Source of the DNA: Bradyrhizobium sp. CB3481
Lineage (GTDB): Bacteria; Pseudomonadota; Alphaproteobacteria; Rhizobiales; Xanthobacteraceae
Assembly (NCBI RefSeq): GCF_029714305.1
Contig: NZ_CP121647.1
Span: 6,468,501-6,532,500, forward strand
Direction: 5' to 3'
DNA: 64,000 nt
Below are positions 8,187 through 17,199 of this stretch, piece after piece (the stretch's first letter is position 1; each line of letters opens with the position of its first letter). Below the pieces are notes generated by a model, which had not been told where the DNA came from, made no database searches, and saw nothing but the letters and a program-made list of their open reading frames with translations. The translations under genes and the position numbers were made by a program.

Positions 8187-8873
8187 ATGTCGTCGTTGAA
8201 AGTAATCCTGGGGCTGCTCGCCGCCGGCCTTGCGTTGTCTGGTTGCATGCCTGCGACCACCTATCAGGCCGCCCCTGAAGCTACCCTCAAGCCGAACGAC
8301 AAGGCTCAGCTCGCCAAGGCGCGCTATGCCGCCGTTCCAGTGGCCGAGCCGTTCCGCCGCGCCATTGTCGACTATCACCGCAAGGAACTGCCCGGCACGA
8401 TCGTCGTCGATTCCGACAACCACTATCTCTATCTGGTCCAGGACGGCGGCAAGGCGATCCGTTACGGCGTCACCGTCGGCGAGGAAGCGCTCGCGTTCTC
8501 CGGCATTGCAAAGGTCGGCAATATGGCTGAATGGCCGAAATGGACGCCGACTGCGGACATCCACAAGCGTATCGAAGGCCTGCCCGCCTCGGTGCCCGGC
8601 GGTGTCGATAATCCGCTCGGCGCCCGCGCGCTGTACCTCTATCAGGGCAACCGCGACACGTTGTTCCGCATCCACGGCACCAACCAGCCGGAATATATCG
8701 GCGCGTCGATCTCGTCGGGCTGCATCCGCATGACTAACGAGGACGTCATCGACCTCTACAGCCGCGTCAAGCAGGGCACCGTCGTCGTCGTGCTCGAGCC
8801 GAAGCAGGGTGACTCGCCGTACAATTCCAAGATGGCGCTGCAGGGCGGCGCCCAACCCGGCTCGATGCAATAG
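8187..8873 (+). CDS. L,D-transpeptidase (ErfK/YbiS/YcfS family) lipoprotein
   Basis: A 228-residue cell-wall enzyme that makes 3-3 peptidoglycan cross-links or attaches proteins to peptidoglycan. The signal peptide ends in the lipobox LALSGC (Cys20), so the enzyme is probably lipid-anchored in the periplasm. The YkuD catalytic domain covers residues 75-210, with the HGTN segment and the SSGCIRM motif carrying the nucleophile Cys near residue 179. The ATG at 8187 fits the signal peptide. A strong intrinsic terminator follows, which overlaps the end of the convergent extensin gene. Confidence 0.93.
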   Translation: MSSLKVILGLLAAGLALSGCMPATTYQAAPEATLKPNDKAQLAKARYAAVPVAEPFRRAIVDYHRKELPGTIVVDSDNHYLYLVQDGGKAIRYGVTVGEEALAFSGIAKVGNMAEWPKWTPTADIHKRIEGLPASVPGGVDNPLGARALYLYQGNRDTLFRIHGTNQPEYIGASISSGCIRMTNEDVIDLYSRVKQGTVVVVLEPKQGDSPYNSKMALQGGAQPGSMQ

Positions 8874-8913
8874 CTGCCATCCGCCACAGCGAATTCCAAG
8901 ACCAAATCCAGGA

Positions 8914-10074
8914 TCAAGAGCGCCGGTTTTGCCGGCGCTTTTTCTTTGCGGGCTTCTCCTCGCGTCGCGGCTCGGCCTCCTCCGATTTCTCGGCGTCCGG
9001 ATTTTCCGCATCGGATTTTTCAGCCTCCGGCTTGCCGGCGGCCGGCTTGGCGGCTTTCGACTTGGCGTCTTCCGGCTTGGCATCTTCCGGCTTGGCGGCA
9101 ACCTCGCGCGGCGGCGCTTCCTCGGGACGCTCGGCCGGCAATAGCGGGGCCTTCTGCGGCAGCGGGTCCAATACGTCCCACTGGCAGATCCGGTAATTGC
9201 CGCGCCGCTCCATCAGGTCGAGATGGATATGGTCCTCGTGATACCAGTCCGAACTCGGACCGAGCACGGTCGAGAACCGCGCGCAGGCCGAATGCAGCAC
9301 GGTCTCGCGCAGTTGCCGCGGCACGGTGCGGTCGGTCAGCGAGACCGAGGTGCCATCGGCGAGCTTGAAGCCGCGCACGTCGAGCGCGTTGGCGCGGCCG
9401 TGCTCGGAAAGTTTTGCGCCGACGATCCGGTTGCGGCCGCGGCACTCGAACGAATCGAAATTGTCGATTTCAGCGACCGCGCCGCCGAGCCGCTGCGCCA
9501 GCGGCGCGATGTCGCTGCGGATCCAGCTGGCGACCGCGGAAGCCATGGCACAGCGCAGGATCGCCGCCGGCTTCACCGAAACCCGCCGCTTGTCCGGCAG
9601 TACGACCGCCTCCAGCCGCACCAGATCCTCACCGCCGCAGCCGCCAGCGCCGCGAATGTCGGGGATGCTCGGCGCTATCGCGATGTCGTCGGTCAGCGCC
9701 AGCCGACAGGCCGATGGCTGTGGCGTAGGCTGGGGCGCCGGTGTCGCCTGCTCCTTTGCCTTGTCCGTAGCCTTGTCCTTCTCGGGGGATGCCTGGTCCT
9801 TGTCGGTATCTTCGTCGCTCTCGGCAGAAGGCGCCTCGGCCGGACGTGGCTTTGGCAGCGGCACGACGGCATGACGCGCCTTGCCTCGCGCACGCGGCTC
9901 CAAATGGCTGAACAGGTTGTCCCACGGCCCGCGCGATGCCTTCGCCGCCAACGCCGGCTCGGCTGGCATGCCAAGCAGCATCGCCACCGCAGCGGCGGTA
10001 ACCATTGCTGCTCCGATGCGGCCAAAGGCGCCACTAGCCCATTTTCGGCTTGCTTTCCGCGCGGTAAAGTTCAT
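8914..10074 (-). CDS. Extensin-like C-terminal domain protein (M15-like peptidase fold)
   Basis: A 386-residue exported protein. The signal peptide ends near residue 44 (AEPALAA). Residues 60-120 are Pro/Asp/Lys-rich and disordered. The extensin-like domain at about 125-310 contains CRLALTDDIAI, SEHGRANALDVRGF and HEDHIHLDLM, whose His/Asp pattern resembles zinc peptidases of the LAS/M15 group that cleave peptidoglycan peptides. The tail (about 320-386) repeats Lys-Pro-Glu-Asp-Ala units and ends in a very basic KKKRRQNRRS. A wall-remodelling role next to an L,D-transpeptidase is plausible but inferred. Confidence 0.85.
   Translation of the reverse strand: MNFTARKASRKWASGAFGRIGAAMVTAAAVAMLLGMPAEPALAAKASRGPWDNLFSHLEPRARGKARHAVVPLPKPRPAEAPSAESDEDTDKDQASPEKDKATDKAKEQATPAPQPTPQPSACRLALTDDIAIAPSIPDIRGAGGCGGEDLVRLEAVVLPDKRRVSVKPAAILRCAMASAVASWIRSDIAPLAQRLGGAVAEIDNFDSFECRGRNRIVGAKLSEHGRANALDVRGFKLADGTSVSLTDRTVPRQLRETVLHSACARFSTVLGPSSDWYHEDHIHLDLMERRGNYRICQWDVLDPLPQKAPLLPAERPEEAPPREVAAKPEDAKPEDAKSKAAKPAAGKPEAEKSDAENPDAEKSEEAEPRREEKPAKKKRRQNRRS
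8919..8945 (+). terminator. Rho-independent terminator of the L,D-transpeptidase gene
   Basis: AGCGCCGG and CCGGCGCT form a perfect 8-bp GC-rich stem with a short T-rich loop, followed by TTTTTCTTT. The hairpin lies inside the last codons of the convergent extensin-like gene, so that gene's C-terminus is shaped by the terminator. Confidence 0.8.
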
Positions 10075-10157
10075 GTCAATTCCATGAACCCAACCGCCGG
10101 TCGGCTCGTAGAGGGAGCAGATCGCGGTAAAGAACAGACCATTGGAGGAAACTGGGT

Positions 10158-11786
10158 ATGCTCGGATTGATGCAAGACTGGCCTTTGCTGTGCCACCGGA
10201 TTATCGAACACGCGGCGAAGTATCACGGCACGCAAGAGGTCGTCACGCGGTCCGTCGAAGGTCCCATTCATCGCACCAATTACGCCGAAATTCATGCACG
10301 CGCGCTGAAAGTATCGCAACGGCTCGACCGCGACGGCATCAAGCTCGGCGACCGCGTCGCCACCATCGCCTGGAATACCTGGCGCCATCTCGAGTGCTGG
10401 TACGGCATCATGGGCATCGGCGCGATCTGCCACACCGTCAATCCCCGGCTTTTCCCCGACCAGATCGCCTGGATCATCAACCATGCGCAGGACCGCGTGG
10501 TGATGACCGACATCACCTTCGTGCCGATCCTGGAAAAGCTCGCCGACAGCCTGCCGAGCGTCGAGCGCTATGTCGTGCTGACCGACAAGGCACACATGCC
10601 GCAGACCACGCTGAAGAACGTGATCGCCTATGAGGACTGGATCGGCGAAGTCGACGGCAAGTTCACGTGGAAGGACTTTGACGAAAATACCGCCGCCGCG
10701 ATGTGCTACACCTCTGGCACCACGGGCGATCCGAAGGGCGTGTTGTATTCGCATCGCTCCAACGTGCTGCACGGGCTGATGGCCAACAATGTCGATGCCC
10801 TCGGCACCAGCGCCGCCGAGACAATGCTGCCGGTGGTGCCGTTGTTCCATGCCAACAGCTGGGGCATCGCGTTCTCCGCGCCTTCGATGGGCACCAAGCT
10901 GGTGATGCCCGGTCCCAAGCTCGACGGCGCTTCCGTCTATGAGTTGCTCGAGACCGAGAAGGTCACGCATACCGCCGGGGTGCCGACCGTGTGGCTGATG
11001 CTGCTCAACCACATGGCGGCCCATCATCTGAAGCTGCCCCACCTCAAGAGCGTGGTGTGCGGCGGCTCGGCGATGCCGCGCTCGATGATCAAGGCGTTCG
11101 TCGACATGGGCGTTCGCGTGCGCCATGCCTGGGGCATGACCGAGATGAGCCCGATCGGCACGGTCGCGGCGCTGAAGCCGCCGTTTGCCGAACTCACCGG
11201 CGAGGAGCAGCTCGACATCCTGCAAACGCAGGGCTACCCGCCGTTCGGTGTCGAGATGAAGATCACCGACGATGCCGGCAAGGAACTGCCGTGGGACGGC
11301 AAGACCTTTGGCCGCCTCAAGGTCTCCGGCCCTGCGGTCGCCAAGGCCTATTTCAAGCTCGATAGCAGTATCCTCGACGAGGAAGGCTTCTTCGACACCG
11401 GCGACGTCGCCACCATCGACCAACACGGCTACATGCGCATCACCGATCGCTCCAAGGACGTGATCAAGTCCGGCGGTGAATGGATTTCATCGATCGACCT
11501 GGAGAACCTCGCGGTCGGCCATCCCGCAGTCGCGGAAGCCGCCGTCATCGGCGTCTATCATCCCAAATGGGACGAGCGCCCGCTCCTGATCGTCCAGCTC
11601 AAGGCTGGCCAAAAGGCGACGAGCGAGGACATCCTGAAGTTCATGGAAGGCAAGATCGCCAAATGGTGGATGCCCGACGATGTCGCCTTCGTCGACGGCA
11701 TTCCCCACACTGCGACCGGCAAGATCCTGAAGACCGCGCTCCGCGAGCAGTTCAAGAGCTACCGCTTCCCGAACGCGGCGGCGTGA
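10158..11786 (+). CDS. Fatty-acid/medium-chain acyl-CoA synthetase
   Basis: This 542-residue AMP-forming ligase activates a carboxylic acid to its acyl-CoA through an acyl-adenylate. The P-loop [12 protein letters not shown] stands at about residues 183-194, [10 protein letters not shown] near 320, FDTGD near 412, the hinge [10 protein letters not shown] near 433 and the catalytic Lys in TATGKILK near 522. Overall it looks like the AlkK/medium-chain type ([10 protein letters not shown] start). It is monocistronic and ends at a strong bidirectional terminator. The chain-length preference cannot be read from sequence. Confidence 0.9.
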   Translation: MLGLMQDWPLLCHRIIEHAAKYHGTQEVVTRSVEGPIHRTNYAEIHARALKVSQRLDRDGIKLGDRVATIAWNTWRHLECWYGIMGIGAICHTVNPRLFPDQIAWIINHAQDRVVMTDITFVPILEKLADSLPSVERYVVLTDKAHMPQTTLKNVIAYEDWIGEVDGKFTWKDFDENTAAAMCYTSGTTGDPKGVLYSHRSNVLHGLMANNVDALGTSAAETMLPVVPLFHANSWGIAFSAPSMGTKLVMPGPKLDGASVYELLETEKVTHTAGVPTVWLMLLNHMAAHHLKLPHLKSVVCGGSAMPRSMIKAFVDMGVRVRHAWGMTEMSPIGTVAALKPPFAELTGEEQLDILQTQGYPPFGVEMKITDDAGKELPWDGKTFGRLKVSGPAVAKAYFKLDSSILDEEGFFDTGDVATIDQHGYMRITDRSKDVIKSGGEWISSIDLENLAVGHPAVAEAAVIGVYHPKWDERPLLIVQLKAGQKATSEDILKFMEGKIAKWWMPDDVAFVDGIPHTATGKILKTALREQFKSYRFPNAAA

Positions 11787-11832
11787 AGCACGGCTGTCCC
11801 TTCCCCGTCGGAAGGGGCGGTTCAACAAAAAT

Positions 11833-11866
11833 GCCGGCGTGAAGGGGAATTTCACGCCGGCTTTTT
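11833..11866. terminator. Bidirectional intrinsic terminator
   Basis: GCCGGCGTGAA and TTCACGCCGGC make a perfect 11-bp stem. TTTTTCTTA follows on the plus strand and ATTTTTGTT on the minus strand, so it can end both the acyl-CoA synthetase transcript and the convergent one from 13352. Confidence 0.88.
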
Positions 11867-12002
11867 CTTATTTCGAACTCATAATTTTCCGCAGGAAGCG
11901 CCGCGCGCTGCCCACCGTTTCGCCGCTTCATGTCAGCCGGGGGTTCCCGGAGCGCCTGAGTTCATGGCCGCGCAGACGACCGGTATGGGCTGAGAACGCG
12001 TA

Positions 12003-12016
12003 AAACGGCGCCGTTT
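12003..12016. repeat. Perfect 14-bp palindrome
   Basis: AAACGGCGCCGTTT lies in the short interval between the bidirectional terminator and the end of the 12093-13352 gene. A second dyad (GGGCGC and GCGCCC) is next to that gene's stop codon. Role unknown. Confidence 0.4.
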
Positions 12017-12092
12017 GCGGCAAATGGACGCCGTCCCATGATCGGGAATATCGATGCAATTGGCGGGCGCACGTAGCGCGCCCGTCCGGAAA

Positions 12093-13352
12093 TCAGCGCG
12101 AGAGCGCCAGCGCGTCGAGTTGTCGCTGCGCGTCGGGCTCGCCCCATTCCTTGGCCCGCTGATACCACATGCGGGCCTGCGCGATATCGGCGAGCGGTCC
12201 ATCGGCGCCGATCTGCTTGAGCCGCGCCGGATCGTAGGTCGAGCCGACCAGCAGCGCCGCACGCGCGTCCCGTGCCTCGGCGCCGCGCAGCAGCAACAGC
12301 CGCGCCGACTGGACGTCGCCGGCAGAGAGCAGATCCTGTCCGCGCTTGATCAGGGCGGCGATTTCCTTGGGATCGAGGCTACGCACGACCTCCGGCCGCG
12401 GCGCGGCGGCCAGGGCCGGCGCCGAAGGTACGGCCGTGGCGACGGCGACAGGCGCCGCTGCAGCTACCGGTGGAGCAACGACAGCGACCGGCGGTGCAAT
12501 GACCGGCGGCGGCGGGGCAACGACCGGCGGCGGCGCGGCCGGCGCTGCAGCGACCGGCACTGGCGCCCAGGTCAGCCGCGTCGACGTGCCCGTGAGCGCG
12601 GCGCCGCTGCCGTCACGCAGTTCGGCCGTCACCAGCATCTGTCCGCTAAAGCCATCCGGTGGAATAACCGATACGCCGGAAATTTCGGTCGCCGACACGC
12701 GCCACTCGCCCGGACCGACGCGCCGGCCCGATGTCAGCCGTGCACCGGCGGACAATCCAGCGATCGATACATAGGCGTCAGGCGGCGGAGAGCCGACATG
12801 AATTCCGAGCGGCACCGGATCATTGGTGAAGCCGCTGCCGTCCTGCACGGCCAGGGTCGCGGTGCGCCGCGGCGGCGGCGAGGGTTGCTGCGCCGGCAGC
12901 ACCGAGGATTTCACGGACTGCCAAGCGGCCGACAGGGACGCGTTTTCCTGGTTGGCGGGGCGCTGCGATGACGGAATGGCCATGACGAGAAGCATCGCGA
13001 TGCTGGCCGCAATCGCCACCGCGATCGAGAAACGGATCACCTGCTGCAGCAAGGCGCGGCGGCCCGACAGGTCGCGGAGCACGGACGGCGCTTCGACGGG
13101 CACGTTGTCCCTCGCCTCCTGCATCGCCTGCGCGACGGCTTTGGTGAACATTTCGGAATCCTGGCGGCGCGCCGGCTTGGCAAGCGGCTGCAACGGCGGT
13201 CCTTCCGTCTGCACCCGCGGACGCCAGCCATCATCATTCTTCATGAGCAACGGATCCGCCTGCTCACTTTTTGCCCGTTCCCTCAACTCACGCGGCGCAT
13301 AATATGCCGGGTCGTTCGGGCCGACATATCCTTCGTGCTTTGCATCACTCAT
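12093..13352 (-). CDS. Membrane-anchored protein with Pro/Ala/Val linker and Sel1-like repeat
   Basis: A 419-residue protein I do not recognise as a named family. Residues 1-110 are polar and cytoplasmic. One membrane helix spans about 106-128 (FSIAVAIAASIAMLLVMAIP). A beta-rich domain at 160-265 (SVSIPPDGFSGQMLVTAEL-like) is followed by a long Ala/Pro/Val low-complexity linker (about 270-325). The C-terminal 80 residues (IKRGQDLLSAGDVQSARLLL ... ARMWYQRAKEWGEPDAQ) resemble tetratrico/Sel1 repeats, which mediate protein contacts. The ATG at 13352 is preferred over a GTG at 13361. A periplasmic scaffold role is a guess. Confidence 0.75.
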   Translation of the reverse strand: MSDAKHEGYVGPNDPAYYAPRELRERAKSEQADPLLMKNDDGWRPRVQTEGPPLQPLAKPARRQDSEMFTKAVAQAMQEARDNVPVEAPSVLRDLSGRRALLQQVIRFSIAVAIAASIAMLLVMAIPSSQRPANQENASLSAAWQSVKSSVLPAQQPSPPPRRTATLAVQDGSGFTNDPVPLGIHVGSPPPDAYVSIAGLSAGARLTSGRRVGPGEWRVSATEISGVSVIPPDGFSGQMLVTAELRDGSGAALTGTSTRLTWAPVPVAAAPAAPPPVVAPPPPVIAPPVAVVAPPVAAAAPVAVATAVPSAPALAAAPRPEVVRSLDPKEIAALIKRGQDLLSAGDVQSARLLLLRGAEARDARAALLVGSTYDPARLKQIGADGPLADIAQARMWYQRAKEWGEPDAQRQLDALALSR

Positions 13353-13816
13353 ACTGAACACTCGCCCTCGTGGGGCCTTCCGCCAGCCCCGCGGACGTAT
13401 GCCGATTGCACCCTATGCGATCCTAGAACTCCCGGAGCGCAACCGCAATTTTTTTGCGAATCTGCCCGCAACCAAGGATAAGGAGTGGTTGAGATCACCC
13501 TGCAGCGCTTCCGGCTGACACCCGCCGTTTCCCCAATGGTTGGCGTTCGCCGACGTCCCGTGCAGGACAGTCCCGTGTTACGGCAAATATGCCAACCCGG
13601 CGGCAAGAGGTAGACGAAAGTTGGGCCGACTTCAATCTACAACTAATAATCACTTTACGTGGATGGTTAACCTATGGAGTTGCCGCAACAAAACGATTGA
13701 TCGACTGATATTGCGTGCAAAACCTTGAAATTCGCGCCATGCCGTGGTCTCAAGCTGCGGGTTTGCAACCCGGCCCGCCCGCCCCGTTCGGGCTCCAACA
13801 CGGCAGATTTTGACCG
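13353..13816. other. Divergent intergenic region, AT-richer than surroundings
   Basis: About 460 bases with no credible gene. Bases 13620-13730 are noticeably AT-rich (CAACTAATAATCACTTTACG and similar), so promoters for the divergent neighbours probably lie here. I cannot define them. Confidence 0.35.
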
Positions 13817-14665
13817 ATGGCCCGAAGGTTTTCCGCTCCCTACCAGACGGAGCCCGTGTCCAGCCTAGCCACCTGGTCGCGTAACCTGGCCATCTTCGCC
13901 GTGGTGGCGGTCGTCGTCTCGATCCTGATCGTCCGCTTCGGCTTCCTGGAGATGAAGCCGGCGCTGGCGACCTTTTTCGGCGCGCTCGGCTGCGCCGTGC
14001 TTTCCATCCTGGTCGGCCTCGCCGCCTTTGCCGCGATCTGGCAGAACGGCTCGCGCGGGATGGGGCGGATCCTGCTGGCATTCCTGATCAATGCCGCGCT
14101 GCTTGCCTACCCCGCCTATCTTGCCTTGCAATACCGCAAGCTGCCGGCGATCCACGACATCACCACCGATCCGGTCGATCCGCCGCGCTTCGAGGCGCTG
14201 GCGCGGCTGCGCAGCGGCGACGGCACCAACTCCGCGGTTTATGCCGGGCTCTATTCGGCCGAGCAGCAGCGGACCGCCTACCCCGACATCGAGACGGTGG
14301 AGCTCGAAGTGCCGCCGCAGCGGGCCTATGAAGTGGCGCTGGCGCTGGTCACCAAGCGCAAATGGCTCGTCATCGACGAGCGGCCGCCGCAGCCGCCACG
14401 CCGCATCGGCCGCATCGAGGCGGTGGCGCGGACGCCGATCATGGGATTTCGCGAGGACGTCTCGATCCGCATCACGCCCGACGGCGACGAGTCGCGGGTC
14501 GATATCCGCTCATCCTCGCGCTATTTCGAAAGCGATCTCGGCAGCAACGCCGCGCGCGTTTCCAAGCTGATCGAGGACATCAACACAGCCGTCGACAATG
14601 CCAAGCCGGCGGCAAAGAAGCCGCAGGCACCGGCCAAGGTGCCGGCGAAGACGGTGAAGAAGTGA
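13817..14665 (+). CDS. DUF1499 domain-containing membrane protein
   Basis: A 282-residue protein. Three hydrophobic helices lie in residues 22-110. The DUF1499 domain follows at about 112-255 and shows HDITTDPVDPPRF, YPDIETVEL, TPIMGFREDVSIRI and DIRSSSRYFESDLGSNA, all typical of the family. The C-terminus is a Lys/Pro/Ala tail. Function is unknown in the family; a beta-sheet domain facing the cytoplasm or periplasm is likely. A family A repeat begins nine bases after the stop. Confidence 0.85.
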   Translation: MARRFSAPYQTEPVSSLATWSRNLAIFAVVAVVVSILIVRFGFLEMKPALATFFGALGCAVLSILVGLAAFAAIWQNGSRGMGRILLAFLINAALLAYPAYLALQYRKLPAIHDITTDPVDPPRFEALARLRSGDGTNSAVYAGLYSAEQQRTAYPDIETVELEVPPQRAYEVALALVTKRKWLVIDERPPQPPRRIGRIEAVARTPIMGFREDVSIRITPDGDESRVDIRSSSRYFESDLGSNAARVSKLIEDINTAVDNAKPAAKKPQAPAKVPAKTVKK

Positions 14666-14673
14666 CGCGATAG

Positions 14674-14757
14674 CGTCATTCCGGGGCATCGCGGAGCGAT
14701 GAACCCGGAATCTCGAGATTCCGGGTCTGGTGCTAACGCACCATCCCGGAATGACGG
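14674..14757. repeat. REP-like palindromic repeat, family A copy 2
   Basis: Bounded by CGTCATTCCGGGGC and CCCGGAATGACGG, with the same CCCGGAATCTC/GAGATTCCGGG core as the copy at 638. It lies between convergent genes (DUF1499 and the MBL hydrolase). Confidence 0.85.
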
Positions 14758-14765
14758 TTGCTGGA

Positions 14766-15683
14766 TCAAGCTAGCCGATACGTCCCACCGATCACCGGAT
14801 CGCCATCAGTCGCCACGATCCCGCGCGCGACCAAATCTTCCAGATGGGCCAGCACGGAATAGCCGGCGGCGCCCGTCAGCCGCGGATCGATGCCGATATA
14901 GATCGCGCGCACCATGGTCGGGATGTCGGCTTCGCCCTTGCCGAGGCGGTGCAGGATCGACGCCTCGCGGGCCTGGCGGTGCCGGGTCAGGAAGCGGACA
15001 TAACGCGGCCCTTCCGGAATCTCCGGGCCATGGCCTGAGAAATACAGATCCTCCTCGCGGGCTTCCAATCGCGCCAGCGAGGCCATGTAGTCGATCATCG
15101 AGCCGTCCGGTGGCGCCACGATCGAGGTCGACCAGCCCATCACGTGATCGCCGACGAAATTGATCTTTCGCTCGGGCCAGGCGAACGCCAGATGATTGGC
15201 GGTGTGGCCGGGGGTCGCCACCGCCTCCAGCGCCCAGCCCTGCCCTTCGATGACGTCACCGTCCCTGACCTCGATGTCGGGCCGGAAATCGCGGTCAGCA
15301 CCGGACTCCGGATTATGCTTCTCGCTCTCGAAGCGCGGCCGCGAGGCGCGGTGCGGCCCTTCGGCATAAACAGGCGCGCCGGTCGCCGCCTTGATCCGCG
15401 CGGCATTCGGCGAGTGGTCGCGATGGGTGTGGGTGACGAGAATATGCGTCACGGTCTCGCCGCTGATAGCATCGAGCAGCGCCTTGGCATGCGCTTCGTC
15501 ATCGGGCCCGGGATCGATGATCGCGACGTTGCCCTTGCCGACGATGTAGCTGACCGTGCCCGTAAAAGTGAACGGGCTCGGATTGTTGCAGAGAACGCGC
15601 CGCACGCCGGGCCGCACCTCGTCGGCGACGCCGGGCTTCAGCGGGAAATCGCGGTTGAACGGGATGTCGTCGTTGTCGGCCAT
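14766..15683 (-). CDS. MBL-fold metallo-hydrolase (LACTB2-like)
   Basis: A 305-residue metallo-beta-lactamase-fold hydrolase with two zinc sites. The THTHRDH motif stands at residues 84-90, the second-site His in TPGHTANH near 163 and the bridging Asp in FVGDHVMGW near 181, and a further His in YFSGHGPEI. The C-terminal winged-helix extension (RQAREASILHRLG ... HLEDLVARGIV) is characteristic of LACTB2-like enzymes, some of which are endoribonucleases; others are thioester or ester hydrolases. Substrate unknown. It lies just upstream of a family B repeat and gcdH on the same strand. Confidence 0.88.
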   Translation of the reverse strand: MADNDDIPFNRDFPLKPGVADEVRPGVRRVLCNNPSPFTFTGTVSYIVGKGNVAIIDPGPDDEAHAKALLDAISGETVTHILVTHTHRDHSPNAARIKAATGAPVYAEGPHRASRPRFESEKHNPESGADRDFRPDIEVRDGDVIEGQGWALEAVATPGHTANHLAFAWPERKINFVGDHVMGWSTSIVAPPDGSMIDYMASLARLEAREEDLYFSGHGPEIPEGPRYVRFLTRHRQAREASILHRLGKGEADIPTMVRAIYIGIDPRLTGAAGYSVLAHLEDLVARGIVATDGDPVIGGTYRLA

Positions 15684-15707
15684 TTTGAGAAGCTCGGGTT
15701 GCGGTCT

Positions 15708-15795
15708 CGTAGGATGGGTAGAGCGCAGCGAAACCCATCATGCCGCGCATAGCGGAGCGATAAGATGGGTTTCGCTTCGCTCTACCCATCCTACG
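15708..15795. repeat. Palindromic repeat, family B copy 2
   Basis: Bounded by CGTAGGATGGGTAGAGCG and CGCTCTACCCATCCTACG. It has the same arms as the copies at 6358, 28196 and 31935, with a different centre. It lies between gcdH and the MBL hydrolase. Confidence 0.88.
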
Positions 15796-15814
15796 CTGTC
15801 GATGTGAGATACCT

Positions 15815-17029
15815 TTACGAAAACGCCTGAATGCCCGTGATCGCCCGGCCGAGGATCAGGGCGTGGACGTCGTGGGCGCCTTCGTAGGTGTTCACGGTTT
15901 CCAAATTCGCGGCGTGGCGCATCACGTGATACTCGATCTGGATGCCGTTGCCGCCGTGCATGTCGCGGGACACCCGCGCGATGTCGAGCGCCTTGCCGCA
16001 ATTGTTGCGCTTGACGATCGAGATCATCTCCGGGGCCATCTTGCCCTCGTCCATCAGGCGGCCGACGCGAAGCGAGGCCTGCAGCCCGAGCGCGATTTCA
16101 GTCTCCATGTCGGCGAGCTTCTTCTGCACCAGCTGCGTGGCCGCCAGCGGCCGGCCAAATTGCTTGCGGTCCAGCGTATACTGCCGGGCACGATGCATGC
16201 AGTCCTCCGCCGCGCCCATCGCGCCCCAGGAGATGCCGTAGCGGGCGCGGTTGAGACAGCCGAACGGGCCCTTCAGGCCTGACACGTTGGGAAGTAGCGC
16301 ATCCTCCGGCACCACCACGCCGTCCATCACGATTTCGCCCGTGATCGAGGCGCGCAGGGAGAGCTTGCCGCCGACCTTCGGCGCCGACAGGCCCTTCATG
16401 CCCTTTTCGAGGATGAAGCCGCGGATCTGGTTGTCATGCGCGGCGGATTTCGCCCAGACCACGAAAACGTCAGCGATCGGGGCGTTCGAGATCCACATCT
16501 TGGCTCCGGTCAGCTTGTAGCCGTCGGAGACCTTCTCGGCGCGGGTCTTCATGCCGCCGGGATCGGAACCGGCATCCGGCTCGGTCAGGCCGAAGCAGCC
16601 GACCCACTCACCTGTCGCCAGCTTGGGCAGGTATTTCTTGCGCTGGTTTTCGTCGCCATAGGCATAGATCGGGTACATCACCAGCGACGACTGCACCGAG
16701 TTCATCGAGCGATAGCCGGAATCGACGCGCTCGATCTCGCGCGCCACCAGGCCATAAGCGACGTAGCTCGCATTGGCGCAGCCATATTCCTCCGGCAGCG
16801 TGATTCCGATCAGGCCGAGCTCGCCCATCTCGTTGAAGATCTCGCGGTCGGTCTTCTCTTCCATATAGGCCTTGACGATACGCGGCAGCAGCTTGTCCTG
16901 CGCATAGGCACGCGCGGTATCGCGTATCATGCGCTCGTCTTCGGTGAGCTGGTCGTCGAGCAGGAACGGATCATCCCACTGGAAGGAGGCCGCTGCCGGC
17001 TTGTCCTTGGCTTGAGGGCGCACGCTCAT
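15815..17029 (-). CDS. gcdH: Glutaryl-CoA dehydrogenase
   Basis: A 404-residue FAD acyl-CoA dehydrogenase that oxidises and decarboxylates glutaryl-CoA to crotonyl-CoA in lysine, tryptophan and some aromatic degradation. The FAD-binding segments [13 protein letters not shown] and [15 protein letters not shown] are present. The C-terminal [19 protein letters not shown] carries the catalytic Glu (near 383) in the glutaryl-CoA dehydrogenase context. The substrate-binding [14 protein letters not shown] is also typical. The ATG at 17029 (MSVRPQAK) is preferred over one at 17074. It stands alone between two repeats. Confidence 0.92.
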   Translation of the reverse strand: MSVRPQAKDKPAAASFQWDDPFLLDDQLTEDERMIRDTARAYAQDKLLPRIVKAYMEEKTDREIFNEMGELGLIGITLPEEYGCANASYVAYGLVAREIERVDSGYRSMNSVQSSLVMYPIYAYGDENQRKKYLPKLATGEWVGCFGLTEPDAGSDPGGMKTRAEKVSDGYKLTGAKMWISNAPIADVFVVWAKSAAHDNQIRGFILEKGMKGLSAPKVGGKLSLRASITGEIVMDGVVVPEDALLPNVSGLKGPFGCLNRARYGISWGAMGAAEDCMHRARQYTLDRKQFGRPLAATQLVQKKLADMETEIALGLQASLRVGRLMDEGKMAPEMISIVKRNNCGKALDIARVSRDMHGGNGIQIEYHVMRHAANLETVNTYEGAHDVHALILGRAITGIQAFS

Positions 17030-17113
17030 GAAAATCCCTTTCGCATCACTGTCCTGTTGGAAATTTGCCGCCAAATTAGTGCGCTATTGGCGGAAGCGCA
17101 AATCCTTCCCGAT

Positions 17114-17192
17114 GTCATTCCGGGGCATGCGAAGCATGAACCCGGAATCTCGAGATTCCGGATATGGTGTTAGCGCACCATTCCGGATGACG
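17114..17192. repeat. REP-like palindromic repeat, family A copy 3
   Basis: Starts GTCATTCCGGGGCATGCGAA and ends CATTCCGGATGACG, with the shared central core. It lies directly between gcdH and ribB. Confidence 0.82.
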
Positions 17193-17199
17193 ATGGTTG

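Noticed and set aside
13540..13728. Small plus-strand frame in the region before DUF1499
   Set aside because: No ribosome site and no hydrophobic or conserved pattern; region looks like promoter DNA.
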